Source of the DNA: Gonocerus acuteangulatus
Taxonomy: Eukaryota > Arthropoda > Insecta > Hemiptera > Coreidae
Direction: 5' to 3'
Assembly: GCA_946811695.1 (NCBI GenBank)
Contig: OX328123.1
Coordinates: forward strand, 153,579,122 to 153,643,121
Length of the DNA stretch: 64,000 nt
Part shown: piece after piece, positions 1 through 15,984 of the stretch
Layout of the letters: every line of letters starts with the position of its first letter
Numbering within the stretch: the stretch's first letter is position 1
The notes under the pieces: generated by a model
What the model saw: only the letters and a program-made list of their open reading frames with translations
Told to the model about the DNA's origin: nothing
Databases searched by the model: none
Made by a program: the position numbers and the translations under genes

Positions 1-2740
1 CAGTGGATTACCCTCATATTAGCGCCTAAAACTTATTTTCCTTCTGTTTACAATCGACACCGACACATTCAGTGGATTACCCTCATATTAGCGCCTAAAA
101 CTTATTTTTCTTCTGTTTACATTCGACACTGACATATTCAGTGGATTGCCCTCATATTAGCGCCTAAAGCTTATTTTTCTTCTGCTAACAATCGACACTG
201 ACACATTCAGTGGATTACCTTCATATGAGCGCCTAAAACTTATTTTTCTTCTGTTTACATTCGACACTGACATATTCAGTGGATTACCCTCATATTGGCG
301 CCTAAAACTTATTTTCCTTCTGTTTACAATCGACACCGACACATTCAGTGGATTACCCTCATATTAGCGCCTAAAACTTATTTTCCTTCTGTTTACAATC
401 GACACCGACACATTCAGTGGATTACCCTCATATTAGCGCCTAAAACTTATTTTCCTTCTGTTTACAATCGACACTGACACATTCAGTGGATTACCTTCAT
501 ATTAGCGCCTAAAACTTATTTTCCTTCTGTTTACAATCGACACCGACACATTCAGTGGATTACCCTCATATTAGCGCCTAAAACTTATTTTTCTTCTGTT
601 TACATTCGACACTGACATATTCAGTGGATTGCCCTCATATTAGCGCCTAAAGCTTATTTTTCTTCTGCTTACAATCGACACTGACACATTCAGTGGATTA
701 CCTTCATATGAGCGCCTAAAACTTATTTTTCTTCTGTTCACATTCGACACTGACACATTCAGTGGATTGCCCTCATATTAGCGCCTAAAACTTATTTTTC
801 TTCTGTTTACAATCGACACTGCCACATTAAGTGGATTGCTCTCATATTAGCGCCTAAAACTTATTTTTCATCTGTTTACAATCGACACTGACACATTCAG
901 TGGATTACCCACATATTAGCGCCTAAAACTTATTTTTCTTCTGCTTACAATCGACACTGACAAATTCAGTGGATTGCCCTAATATTAGCGCCTAAAACGT
1001 ATTTTTCTTCTGCTTACAATCGACACTGACACATTCAGTGGATTGCCCTCATATTAGCGCCTAAAACTTATTTTTCTTCTGCTTACAATCGACACTGACA
1101 CATTCAGTGGATTACCTTCATATTAGTGCCTAAAACTTATTTTTCTTCTGTTCACATTCGACACTGACATATTCAGTGGATTGCCCTCATATTAGCGCCT
1201 AAAACTTATTTTTCTTCTGCTTACAATCGACACTGACACATTCAGTGGATTACCTTCATATTAGCGCCTAAAACTTATTTTCCTTCTGTTTACAATCGAC
1301 ACCGACACATTCAGTGGATTACCCTCATATTAGCGCCTAAAACTTATTTTTCTTCTGTTTACATTCGACACTGACATATTCAGTGGATTGCCCTCATATT
1401 AGCGCCTAAAGCTTATTTTTCTTCTGCTTACAATCGACACTGACACATTCAGTGGATTACCTTCATATGAGCGCCTCAAACTTATTTTTCTTCTGTTCAC
1501 ATTCGACACTGACACATTCAGTGGATTGCCCTCATATTAGCGCCTAAAACTTATTTTTCTTCTGTTTACAATCGACACTGCCACATTAAGTGGATTGCTC
1601 TCATATTAGCGCCTAAAACTTATTTTTCATCTGTTTACAATCGACACTGACACATTCAGTGGATTACCCACATATTAGCGCCTAAAACTTATTTTTCTTC
1701 TGCTTACAATCGACACTGACAAATTCAGTGGATTGCCCTAATATTAGCGCCTAAAACGTATTTTTCTTCTGCTTACAATCGACACTGACACATTCAGTGG
1801 ATTGCCCTCATATTAGCGCCTAAAACTTATTTTTCTTCTGCTTACAATCGACACTGACACATTCAGTGGATTACCTTCATATTAGCGCCTAAAACTTATT
1901 TTTCTTCTGTTCACATTCGACACTGACATATTCAGTGGATTGCCCTCATATTAGCGCCTAAAACTTATTTTTCTTCTGCTTACAATCGACACTGACACAT
2001 TCAGTGGATTACCTTCATATTAGCGCCTAAAACTTATTTTCCTTCTGTTTACAATCGACACCGACACATTCAGTGGATTACCCTCATATTAGCGCCTAAA
2101 ACTTATTTTTCTTCTGTTTACATTCGACACTGACATATTCAGTGGATTGCCCTCATATAAGCGCCTAAAACTTATTTTTCTTCTGCTTACAATCGACACT
2201 GACACATTCAGTGGATTACCTTCATATGAGCGCCTAAAACTTATTTTTCTTCTGTTCACATTCGACACTGACACATTCAGTGGATTGCCCTCATATTAGC
2301 GCCTAAAACTTATTTTTCTTCTGTTTACAATCGACACTGCCACATTAAGTGGATTGCTCTCATATTAGCGCCTAAAACTTATTTTTCATCTGTTTACAAT
2401 CGACACTGACACATTCAGTGGATTACCCTCATATTGGCGCCTAACACTTATTTTTCTTCTGCTTACAATCGACACTGACAAATTCAGTGGATTGCCCTAA
2501 TATTAGCGCCTAAAACGTATTTTTCTTCTGTTTACAATCGATACTGACACATTCAGTGGATTACCCTCATATTAGCGCCTAAAACTTATTTTTCTTCTGC
2601 TTACAATCGACACTGACACATTCAGTGGATTGTCCTCTTATTAGTGCCTAAACCTCACTTTCCTTTTGCTTACGTTCGATACTGACACATTCAGTCGATT
2701 ACCCTCATATTAGTGCGTAAACCTCACTTTCCTTGTGCTT
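1..2740. repeat. 69-bp satellite array with 11-mer higher-order period
   Basis: About 39 tandem copies of a 69-bp monomer; each starts near CAGTGGATT and contains the stretch AGCGCCTAAAACTTATTTTT. Marker variants recur 759 bp apart, which is 11 monomers: GCCACATTAA at 821, 1580 and 2339, and CAAATTCAGT at 961, 1720 and 2479. This is a higher-order repeat. The last monomers (about 2640-2740) are clearly more diverged, as expected at an array edge. The unit is a multiple of three, so short repetitive open frames exist on both strands; they are a by-product and not genes. The array runs off the left end of the window. Confidence 0.95.
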
Positions 2741-3605
2741 CTTAGACTTCACTAAAACTAACTTCCTAGACTTCAAGACTTTGCTAAGTCGACAAACTAA
2801 CTACATCCTTGAATACCCCGATGGTTCGAATACAAAACACGGCATTGGATCGGTAGCTTTTGTAAATGGCACTATCGACAAGCAAAAACTTCCTGCGCTG
2901 TACAACATACTAGAAGCTGAACTCCATGCAATATTTCTTGCCCTCACTAACACTCCTTCATCATAACACTCAAACATTATCATCTGTACACATTCCCTTA
3001 GTTCACTACAAATATTACAGAACACATACAATCAACATCCCAAAGCAAATCAAATCAAGCAACACTTCTACAAAGCTCAACTTTCAGGCAAACATACAAC
3101 AATATATTGGCAGTCAGGACATGAAGACCTAGGACTTAGCATGACTGCAGGCGAACAAGCAAAATTGAAGACTATTGATGCCACTGAAGACATGACAATC
3201 CAACCACTGGACATTTTTCACCAAGACCTTACGAGACAGGCTAAACATCAAATCACAAACAAATGTCAAAATGATTGGACAAACTTGTATACCAATAAGA
3301 TATTGCGACAAATAAATCGGAACATCGCGGAATGGCCTTCCAGACCCAGACAAAATAGAAGACAAGAAGTAGTACTAACTAGACTCAGAATTGGACACAC
3401 ACGAATACTTAATGACTAAAAAAGAAAAGCCTACATGTAACATATTAACAGCGAAGTTACCGTAAAACACATACTAACAGAATGCCGACAACGTCAAAAT
3501 CTAGACTTACCATATCACATGTCCGAATTACTTACTGACAGCAGTCCACACATACCAACAATCCTTACACATCTCAAAACTATTAATATGTATGAACAAA
3601 TTTAA
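2733..3605 (+). pseudogene. LINE ORF2 C-terminal fragment: RNase H domain and tail
   Basis: One reading frame runs from 2733 to the TAA at 3603-3605, broken only by in-frame TAA codons at 2964, 3417 and 3441, with no frameshift. It carries RNase H hallmarks in order: DGSNTKHGIGS (first catalytic Asp), EAELHAI (catalytic Glu), CTHSLSSL where the family normally has Asp-Ser (Asp changed to His), and WQSGHEDLG in place of the usual W-x2-SH-x2-I-x-GN. The tail has VVLTRLRIGHTR and VTVKHILTEC, typical of Jockey/I-type LINEs ahead of the terminal Cys/His motif. The reverse transcriptase part is missing on the left, where the 69-bp satellite begins. It is a dead retrotransposon 3' end; HINE-A starts 5 bp downstream. 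The clade assignment is inference. Confidence 0.8.
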
Positions 3606-3758
3606 CCCTTTTAGCGCGGTTCCTCCCTCCCCCATAGGGAGGAACCCCGCTTATAAGGTTGATACAATGAAACAATCCGGAAGTGCCGACAAGAAAATTT
3701 CGCGTTTCAGAACCCCTAGAGACCGAAAATAACGGTGGTTCAAATTTGTATATATATA

Positions 3759-5499
3759 CAGGGTGTCCCGTAAATGTCTAGTCATATTGTGGGAGGTGAT
3801 AGAAGACCCTTAGGGGAACAAAAAATGTTCTATGAAGATTTTCCGAATTCTTGCCCATAAGGGAGAAAACGTCGTTTTATTGTTTTATCAAGACAAACGT
3901 GGTTTTTAGAAGAATAGTCGTTGTAGCTCCGTCCCGGGTGGTTCTACTAAAAAGAAAGTGAAACCAATCAAAAGCTGAGTAAATTTACTATAAGTCTAGT
4001 TGGGAGTAAACGTAAAAATGAATGAATGTAAGTATGTATATCTTACCAAAAGAAAGCTATTCTAAATTTCCTGACATTTTCTTGATATTTCTTTCCAGCG
4101 TTACTCCTCAATGGGCAGGGTCTGAAATTTCCGGGTTTCAGAAAAACTTTTTCATTTAACCAGCTTTCTATTCATGTATCACAACCCTGTGTTATTGTGT
4201 ATGTGAACGATATAAGAACAAAAGTTTAAAAAAAAACATGGATCTGTGAAAAGAATATTATATTTTTTTCTTCAGTTTATTCAAAAAGCTGAAGCGAAAT
4301 ATTTATTTTTATAAATGTTTACATAAATATTAAGTAAATATTTACTTAGAACAATAAAAAAAAATACTTCCACAAATATAAAAAAAATACTAAAACAGCA
4401 AATAAATAAAATACACTAATAAAATAGGAATTTGTTAATTACAGTAACTAATACTGGGTCCAGGAGGCGGCCATTAATGAACCCCATCCATACACTAACC
4501 TCAAAAATTACTATTTTTACCTAGATCACGCATTTGAACACATTTTTACAGGACTATGTACATATTATTTATGAGGGATAGAATTTTTAATTACCAAAAC
4601 AAACACGCATGGGCTCACGAGAATCCCAGTGAGTCTTACAAGCGTAGCTATCAGTATCAATTTTAGGTAAAGCATTTGTTTTCTAAATATAAGTACCTGT
4701 AAAAATGTGTTCAAATGCGTGATCTAAGTAAAAATAGTAATTTTTGAGGTTAGTGTATGGATGGGGTTCATTAATAGCCACCTCCTGGACCCAGTATTGC
4801 TGTAATTAATATAGTTACTGTAATTAACAAATTCAAAATATGTGTATTTTATTTATTTACTGTTTTAGGATTTTTTTTATATTTGTGCAAGTATTTTTTT
4901 AATTGTTCTAAGTAAATATTTACTTAATATTTATGTAAACATTTATAAAAATAAATATTTCGCTTCAGCTTTTTGAATAAACTGAAGAAAAAAATATAAT
5001 ATTCTTTTCACAGATCCATGTTTTTTTTTTAAACTTTTGTTCTTAAATCGTTCACATACACAATAACACAGGGTTGTGATACATGAATGGAAAGCTGGTT
5101 AAATGAAGAAGTTTTTCTGGAACCCGGAAATTTCAGACCCTGCCCATTGAGGAGTAATGCTGGAACGAAACATCAAGAAAATGTCAGGAAATTTAGAATA
5201 GCTTTCTTTTGGTAAGATATGCATACTTTCATTCATTCATTTTTACGTTTACTCCCAACTAGACTTATCGTAAATTTCCTCAGCTTTCGATTGGTTTCAC
5301 TTCCTTTTTAGTAGAACCACCTGGGACGGAGCTACAACGACTATTCTTATAAAAACCACGTTTGTCTTGATAAAACAATAAAACGACGTTTTCTCCCTTA
5401 TGGGCGAGAATTCGGAAAATCGTCATAGAACATTTTTTGTTCCCCTAAGGGTCCTCTATCACCTCCCACAATATGACTAGACATTTACGGGACACCCTG
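3759..5499. mobile_element. Long-arm foldback element with CAGGGTGTCCC termini at a TA target
   Basis: The two ends are perfect complements (CAGGGTGTCCCGTAAATG at 3759, its complement ending at 5499), each flanked by TA at 3757-3758 and 5500-5501. The arms are about 800 bp each and pair almost throughout, around a loop near 4560-4690. The TA duplication and CAGGGTG-type ends fit Tc1/mariner-like elements. No transposase frame is visible, so it is a non-autonomous foldback derivative. It sits inside the (TA)n tract of HINE-A copy 1. Confidence 0.85.
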
Positions 5500-5523
5500 T
5501 ATATATATATATATATATGTATA

Positions 5524-5584
<61 letters not shown>

Positions 5585-6999
5585 CTGTTCGCTGTCTAAG
5601 TAGAAGACGAATGGTCTGATTTTGATGAAATTTCGTACAAAAATCCGTCGTCCAATTTGAAAGGTCAAGTTCGTTAACCAGCCAAATCCGCCCACTCGAA
5701 GATGGCATTTGGGGCGAAATTCGCGCAAAAAAATCGTAACGCTTACGTTTTTGAGTTCATAAGATTGTAAGTACTCTTTTTATAGGCTTCTTGGGCTAGG
5801 AAAACGAATGGAACCATTTTCAAGGCGATAGCTTTAACCGTTTTCGAGAAAACTGAAAAAATAATTTTTGAATGCCGTTTTTGGTTTGGGTACTTAGAAA
5901 CATGGGATTCAGTTGAAACATTTACTGCATGTTCTACTTTCATCAAAACTAATATGTTGAAATTTTGGTTGCGTTTGGAGTTAAGGAAGGGTTAGAATAA
6001 AATATTTTATTAACAGACATAAAAAAGTTTTGGTAACTTTGTATACTTTCCTTAATATCTCGAAAAAGATTGAGAATTCGGGAAACGAATGAATAGCATT
6101 AGAAATCTTACTAAATGTTCTACAAAAAAGGTTCTAATGAAAGTTTTGATTAGGCGATGTCAATCGGAGAAATAAGTGCTTAAAACTTTAAAGTGATTGA
6201 TTTCGCTTTTTCGAACTGTTCTTTTTGTCTTTGATTTTGATACTTAAAATTATGGGATTCAGTTGAAACATTTTCTGCATGTTTAATTTCATCAACACTA
6301 ATAAGTTAAAATTTTGGTTACGTTTGGAGCCAAGGAAGGATTAGAATAAAATATTTTATTAACAGACATGAAATGTTTTGGGAACGTCGTATACATTCCC
6401 TAATATCTCGAAGACTGTTAGGAATATTGGTAAACGGAGGGTTACCATGCGAAAGCTTACTAAATGTTCTACAAAAAAGATTCTGAAACAATTTTTGATT
6501 AGCCTATGTCAATCGGAGAAATAAGTGCTTAAAGTTTGAAGTAATTGATTTCGTTTATTCGAACGGTTCTTTTTGTTTGTTTTTATTCCTTGATATTTTT
6601 TAATTGCTTAAAGTTGGATAATGTATTTGACAATAAAACAGATTAATTAAAATAAGAAAAACAATTCATCGTTAAAAATATATCAGGCTGTACCGTATGA
6701 AATGTCAGTTTTGGATTTGTCGATTTCCTTCAAATGTCTTGAAACTGTCGAGGCTCCTACTCCGAGTTCTTTGGCATATTCCCTAGTGTTTTTAATTGCT
6801 TATAGTAGCCAAATGTATTTGTCAATAAAACAGGATACGTATAATTAGAATCAATATTTTGTTTCTTAGAATTCGAAGATGCCGTATGAATATCTAGATT
6901 ACAGTACTGGTGCTGATTTCGTTCTTTAGAATTATTCTTGGTATTCCCTATTTTCATCTGTTACCCATAGTTTTTTATTGTTAGTAAGTTTTTCTTATT

Positions 7000-7922
7000 G
7001 ATTATAGAATATAAATCTATTTGGCTATAAAACAGGATACGTAAAATTAGTGACTATATTTCGGAGATTTCTGAGCGAAATACTTTTAAGATTTTCTACC
7101 ACCACGAACGGCTTTTTTCCTCTATTTTTATCCACTAGATAGGCTTTATTTTGCATATTATTCTATATAAGTTTTATTCAGCAGGGGATTCTGATGAAAT
7201 GTCGTGTTTTTGCTGTGGATTTTAAATACGATGTATCTAAGATTGGATAACATTAGCGAGTCTACATAGTTAAGAACTGACGACGGAGGATTACTTCTTG
7301 CTATGATTTAGTATACATATGTATATTAAGTCCTAAATCCAAAAAATAAACTTTACAACGGTTAGATACTATGAGCGAATATGGCGGTTCAATGCCCGTA
7401 GAAGCAGAAGGTCCGCAGGAAATTTACCTGCTAAGAGTTAATCCTCAAGAGCTGTAAATATAGCCCAGGTATCTGCCGACACAAATACAAAGCCTAGGCG
7501 GAGAGAACCCCAAAAACACAGATCCAAACATAGGTTATATACTAAATATTCATAAAGACTACTTAGTTGTAAACCGATTCATCAATTAGCAATCAATAGT
7601 TTTCAACAAAGGTTATATACTAAATATTGATAAAAAGTATTTAATTAGAAAAAAAAAAACAATATTCCACAAGACTTGTTTTTGGTCCATTTGTTTCTAC
7701 TCCATAGACTTAATTAGGTATATTATTCTATTGTAGTTGGGCAACTAAACTTTGTTTTATTTTGTTAAATAAAGTTTTTTTTCTTGACTTGTTATTCGTC
7801 AAGACTTTTATTTGTCCTTGTGTATTTACTAGATAGGTTTTATTCGGCATATTATTCTATATAGGCTATATTAGGCAGGGTATTCTACTCAATCTTGTGT
7901 ACTTCTTCTTGATCCTTCTGTA
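7000..7922. other. AT-rich stretch with no recognised gene
   Basis: No coding frame or recognisable domain. Short phrases such as GTTTTATTCGGCATATTATTC recur within the stretch (about 7145-7185, 7730 and 7845-7875), suggesting degraded repeat sequence between the HINE body and the MITE at 7923. Confidence 0.4.
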
Positions 7923-8174
7923 TATGGGCGTATATAAAAACAATTTCGGGGGGGGGGCTGAGACCATTTCCAGGGTATGGAATACTAAATATTTAGAGCT
8001 TGGAATAGTTTTAGGCAACTAAAACGCTATTACACATAAAATAAAATATGTTTTATGAACTAAGTGATCTTATTTAATTTATTTTTAAGGGTTTTACGAG
8101 AAGTTTTTATCATCAATTCAAAATTTCGGGAGGGGCTGCAGCCCCCTCAGCCCCCCCCCTCATATACGCCCATG
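7923..8174. mobile_element. hAT-like MITE, copy 1
   Basis: A 252-bp element with inverted ends ATGGGCGTATATA and TATACGCCCATG, flanked by a perfect 8-bp duplication CTTCTGTA at 7915-7922 and 8175-8182. It is internally rich in G and C runs. The copy at 23386-23666 shares ends and interior. An 8-bp duplication with ends starting at or near CA fits the hAT superfamily; no transposase is encoded. Confidence 0.8.
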
Positions 8175-8589
8175 CTTCTGTATCCTCTAGAAAGGCTTTA
8201 TTAGGCATATTTTGTATTGATTTGTAGAGCTTTGCTTTAGAATGAGAGCCAGATTCTGTAATTTCCGCTTCTTCGTAAAAGTTAGTTACTGGCGGTGTCA
8301 CTGACGCCTTAATATAACTTTTATTCGAGATGTTCGAGAGGATTTTGACAATTTTCACGAGATATATAAAAATAATAATAATAATAATAATAATTTCTTT
8401 TCTAAGCTTATCAAATGGCACTAGGGACATGAACGGAACCGCGCTAAGATGCTGCAGTTCCTGCGAGTCGGACTTTTTAGTATCCTCGTCAACCTCAATG
8501 TTTTCAAGCATGTATTCCATATTACTTACATAATTTATTATGTCGTTTTCCTTTAAAGACTTAAAAATATTATTATTATTTTTGTAATT

Positions 8590-8670
8590 TTTTCCCCTGA
8601 AGAGGCACCAATAAAGGTGTGAAACATGTAGGGATGAAATAAAGTTGGTGATACTGAGTGTTGAAGATTT
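8590..8670 (+). repeat. Penelope-like 3' fragment with hammerhead-like core
   Basis: CTGAAGA at 8597 is followed by a GGCACC/GGTGT stem and GAAACATGTA. This order resembles the minimal hammerhead ribozymes carried by Penelope-like retroelements, with CTGAAGA in place of the canonical CTGATGA. A related fragment lies near 58850-58900. The call rests on motif order only. Confidence 0.35.
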
Positions 8671-8679
8671 TATTTGTTC

Positions 8680-8917
8680 ACCTTCCGCCGTCCACGAAGA
8701 TATGAAAAGTTTTGGGAACTTCGTATACTTTCATTAATATCTCGAACACGGTTGGGAAATCGTGGTAAGTGGATAAAAACTATTTGAAAGCTTACTAAAT
8801 TATCTATAAAAATGATTCTAAAACTATTTTTGATTGGGTTATGTCAATCGGAGAAATAAGTGCTTAAAACTTCAAATACGTCTGTTTTGTTCTTACGAAC
8901 GGGTTTCTGTCGTTCTT
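8680..8917 (+). mobile_element. HINE-A body fragment
   Basis: Carries the common body phrases TTTTGGGAACTTCGTATACT and TGTCAATCGGAGAAATAAG without either terminus. It is cut by the 5' end of the next HINE copy, which begins inside the T-run after GTCGTTC. Confidence 0.7.
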
Positions 8918-10738
<1,821 letters not shown>

Positions 10739-11924
10739 TTAACTTCATAAGCTTGTAAGTACGCTTTTTATACGCTTCTTGGGCTAGGAAAACGAATGAA
10801 ACCATTTTCAAGGCGATAGCTTTAACCGTTTTCGAGAAAATTGGAAAAATAGTTTTTGAATACCGTTTTTCGTTTGGGTACTTAGAATCACGCGATTCAG
10901 TTGAAACATTATCTGCATGTTTTACTTTCATTAAAACTAATATGTTGAAAGTTATGTTAGGCTCGGAGTTAAGGAAGGGTTAGAATAAAATATTTTATGA
11001 ACAGACATGAAAAGTTTTGGGAACTTCGTATACTTTCATTAATATCTCGAACACGGTTGGGAAATCGTGGTAAGTGGATAGAAACTATTTAAAAGCTTAC
11101 TAAATTCTCTACAAAAACGATTCTAATACTATTTTTGATTAGGTTATGTCAATCGGAGAAATAAGTGCTTAAAACTTCAAATACGTCTGTTGTGTTCTTA
11201 CGAACGGGGTTTTGTCGATCTTTTAGTAATTTTTGTCTCTTTCCCTTGTTTTTTTTTTTTTTGCTTTTTATTTTTGTAATTTCTTATGTTAGGAAAATGT
11301 ATTTGTTTGTAAAACAGGATAGGAAAAATGAGACTAATTTTCTGTTGCTAGAAATAATGAAAATTTTGGGAACTTCGTATACTTTCATTAATATCTCGAA
11401 AACGGTTGAAAATCTTGGGAAGCGAAAGGTTACCATTCGAAAGCTTACTAAATGCTGTACAAAAAATGTTCTGACGAAAGTTTTAATTAGGCGATGTCAA
11501 TCGGAGAAATAAGTGCTTAAAACATTAAAGTAATTGATTTCGTTTATTCGAACGGTTTTTTCTGTCTGTTTTTATACCTTATTATTTCTTAATTGCTTAT
11601 AGTTGGATAATTTATTTTACAATAAAACTGGCTAAGTAAAATAACAAAACAATTTATTGTTAGAAATATAGATTTCCTAGATTCCAAGACCTTGTAACTA
11701 GCGGGACCCTTTCTAGTGTTGACCGACCCTTCCAGGTAAGATCGTAAATCAAGACCTTTCAACAGTGGTGGAACCAAAATAATAACTGCTTCTATTTTAA
11801 TCTTCAGCCGATTCGCCAAAGTTGCGAAGCCTTATCAATAAATAAATATGTTAATCTTCCCAAATTTGACTAGGTATAAGAACGGAACCGCGCTAAGATG
11901 ATGCAGTTCCTGCGAGTCGGACTT
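10739..11924 (+). mobile_element. HINE-A 3' portion abutting copy 2
   Basis: Starts directly after the 3' end of copy 2 inside the body phrase TTCATAAGCTTGTAAGTACG, with no 5' terminus. It continues through two body units to a good 3' end (GGAACCGCGCTAAGATGATG, GCAGTTCCTGC, GAGTCGGACTTTT). Confidence 0.7.
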
Positions 11925-12244
11925 TTTTTTTCAAGAGAAACATCCCATGTCTCTATTATATTGAAACAAGTACAATACATAACATAAGGAAGGTAATGCG
12001 TCACTTGGTACACTGTAAAGAACTAATAATATGTAATGAATGAATATGTAACATTGTGTAATCCGATTTATAACTTATTGATCAACCAGATGTATATGAA
12101 TAATACCACTTGTTTATAGATGTATATATGTAATATTATAACTGATGCATATATGAAATAACTGTTTTGACAAAAAAGTATTGCGCCTTAGATGGCAAGG
12201 ATGCTCATGAAAAAAAAAAATAAAAAATAAAATAAAAAAGAAAA

Positions 12245-13673
12245 AAGGAATCAATGACTAACTATCAGTTCTTTTTCTCTTCTCTCCTCTTTCCCTAAAC
12301 GCAACATTGTTTAGAAACTGAACTAACTTTTTCTCTTCTCTCCTCTTTCCCTAAACGCAACATTGTTTAGAAACTGAACTAACTTTTTCTCTTCTCTCCT
12401 CTTTCCCTAAACGCAACATTGTTTAGAAACTGAACTAACTTTTTCTCTTCTCTCCTCTTTCCCTAAACGCAACATTGTTTAGAAACTGAACTAACTTTTT
12501 CTCTTCTCTGCTCTTTCCCTAAACGCAACATTGTTTAGAAACTGAACTAACTTTTTCTCTTCTCTCCTCTTTCCCTAAACGCAACATTGTTTAGAAACTG
12601 AACTAACTTTTTCTCTTCTCTCCTCTTTCCCTAAACGCAACATTGTTTAGAAACTGAACTAACTTTTTCTCTTCTCTCCTCTTTCCCTAAACGCAACATT
12701 GTTTAGAAACTGAACTAACTTTTTCTCTTCTCTGCTCTTTCCCTAAACGCAACATTGTTTAGAAACTGAACTAACTTTTTCTCTTCTCTCCTCATTCCCT
12801 AAACGCAACATTGTTTAGAAACTGAACTAACTTTTTCTCTTCTCTGCTCTTTCCCTAAACGCAACATTGTTTAGAAACTGAACTAACTTTTTCTCTTCTC
12901 TGCTCTGTCCCTAAACGCAAAATTGTTTAGAAACTGAACTAACTTTTTCTCTTCTCTCCTCTTTCCCTAAACGCAACATTGTTTAGAAACTGAACTAACT
13001 TTTTCTCTTCTCTCCTCTTTCCCTAAACGCAACATTGTTTAGAAACTGAACTAACTTTTTCTCTTCTCTCCTCTTTCCCTAAACGCAACATTGTTTAGAA
13101 ACTGAACTAACTTTTTCTCTTCTCTCCTCTTTCCCTAAACGCAACATTGTTTAGAAACTGAACTAACTTTTTCTCTTCTCTGCTCTTTCCCTAAACGCAA
13201 CATTGTTTAGAAACTGAACTAACTTTTTCTCTTCTCTCCTCTTTCCCTAAACGCAACATTGTTTAGAAACTGAACTAACTTTTTCTCTTCTCTCCTCTTT
13301 CCCTAAACGCAACATTGTTTAGAAACTGAACTAACTTTTTCTCTTCTCTCCTCTTTCCCTAAACGCAACATTGTTTAGAAACTGAACTAACTTTTTCTCT
13401 TCTCTGCTCTTTCCCTAAACGCAACATTGTTTAGAAACTGAACTAACTTTTTCTCTTCTCTCCTCATTCCCTAAACGCAACATTGTTTAGAAACTGAACT
13501 AACTTTTTCTCTTCTCTGCTCTTTCCCTAAACGCAACATTGTTTAGAAACTGAACTAACTTTTTCTCTTCTCTGCTCTGTCCCTAAACGCAAAATTGTTT
13601 AGAAACTGAACTAACTTTTTCTCTTCTCTCCTCTTTCCCTAAACGCAACATTGTTTAGAAACTGAACTAACTT
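12245..13673. repeat. 56-bp satellite array with 12-mer higher-order period
   Basis: About 25 tandem copies of a 56-bp monomer containing CCCTAAACGCAACATTGTTT and a pyrimidine-rich CTTTTTCTCTTCTCTCCTC part. Two rare variants repeat exactly 672 bp (12 monomers) apart: CTCATTCCCT at 12791 and 13463, and GCTCTGTCCC at 12902 and 13574. Two more monomers resume at 15466, beyond the inserted HINE. Confidence 0.95.
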
Positions 13674-15464
<1,791 letters not shown>

Positions 15465-15580
15465 TTTTTCTCTTCTCTGCTCTGTCCCTAAACGCAACAT
15501 TGTTTAGAAACTGAACTAACTTTTTCTCTTCTCTTCTCTTTCCCTAAACGCAACATTGTTTAGAAACTGAACTAACTTTT
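15465..15580. repeat. 56-bp satellite, right remainder
   Basis: Two monomers of the 56-bp repeat directly follow the HINE-A 3' end. They are the right half of the array split by that insertion. Confidence 0.9.
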
Positions 15581-15980
15581 AACATGAATATAGACCCTGG
15601 GAGAACATAACTCTTCATTTCATTATTTAATAAAAATTAAAGAAGAAAATTAATATCTGAAAATTATTAAGGCATTATTTATTTATTTTTTGAAGGGTGT
15701 ATTCAATCGTGGAAGGTCATCGGCATCCATTTGAATTATTATTTGCATAGATTGGCTACGAGGTGGAAGTCGTTTTTAAAATCAATCCTTTATTATTAAT
15801 ATTCTTAATTTACAAATATTATTGAGTTTGAAAACAATTATCATCAAAAGTGATATATTCTTGTTTTCAACGGACCGTTAAGATGAACTTCAATTGTAAT
15901 ACTTCAAACTTTTCGGATCTTAATGAAAACTAAGCACACCATTATTATCTCTGAATTTTTAATACGTTATATATATATAT
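15581..15980. other. AT-rich stretch with no recognised feature
   Basis: No coding frame, repeat unit or transposon end recognised. Confidence 0.4.
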
Positions 15981-15984
15981 ACAC

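Larger units (their letters stand above)
3611..8475 (+). mobile_element. HINE-A copy 1, interrupted by nested elements
   Basis: The 5' end is TTAGCGCGGTTCC followed by a GC-rich hairpin (stem GCGGTTCCTCCCT against AGGGAGGAACCCCGC) and a conserved block ending before (TA)n. The body (about 5580-6640) has the motifs shared by all copies, such as TCCGTCGTCCAATTTG and GTCAATCGGAGAAATAAG, in two tandem units about 350 bp apart. The 3' end at 8434-8475 has GGAACCGCGCTAAGATG, the complement of the 5' terminus, then a short hairpin and CGGACTTTTT. A long-arm foldback is inserted in the (TA)n tract and a hAT-like MITE at 7923. No transposition protein is encoded. Joining both ends into one element is inference because 6650-7900 is poorly matched to other copies. 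Confidence 0.65.

Noticed and set aside
157..342. Repetitive frames in the 69-bp satellite
   Set aside because: The monomer length is a multiple of three, so frames persist by arithmetic; no start context and no domain.
1..2740. CRISPR-like array
   Set aside because: The monomers are contiguous without unique spacers, and the context is eukaryotic.
5445..5728. Open frames rich in Ile-Tyr repeats (also near 9047, 10335, 13803, 22035, 28532, 50294, 51129)
   Set aside because: They are translations of (TA)n tracts inside HINE elements, with matching frames on both strands.
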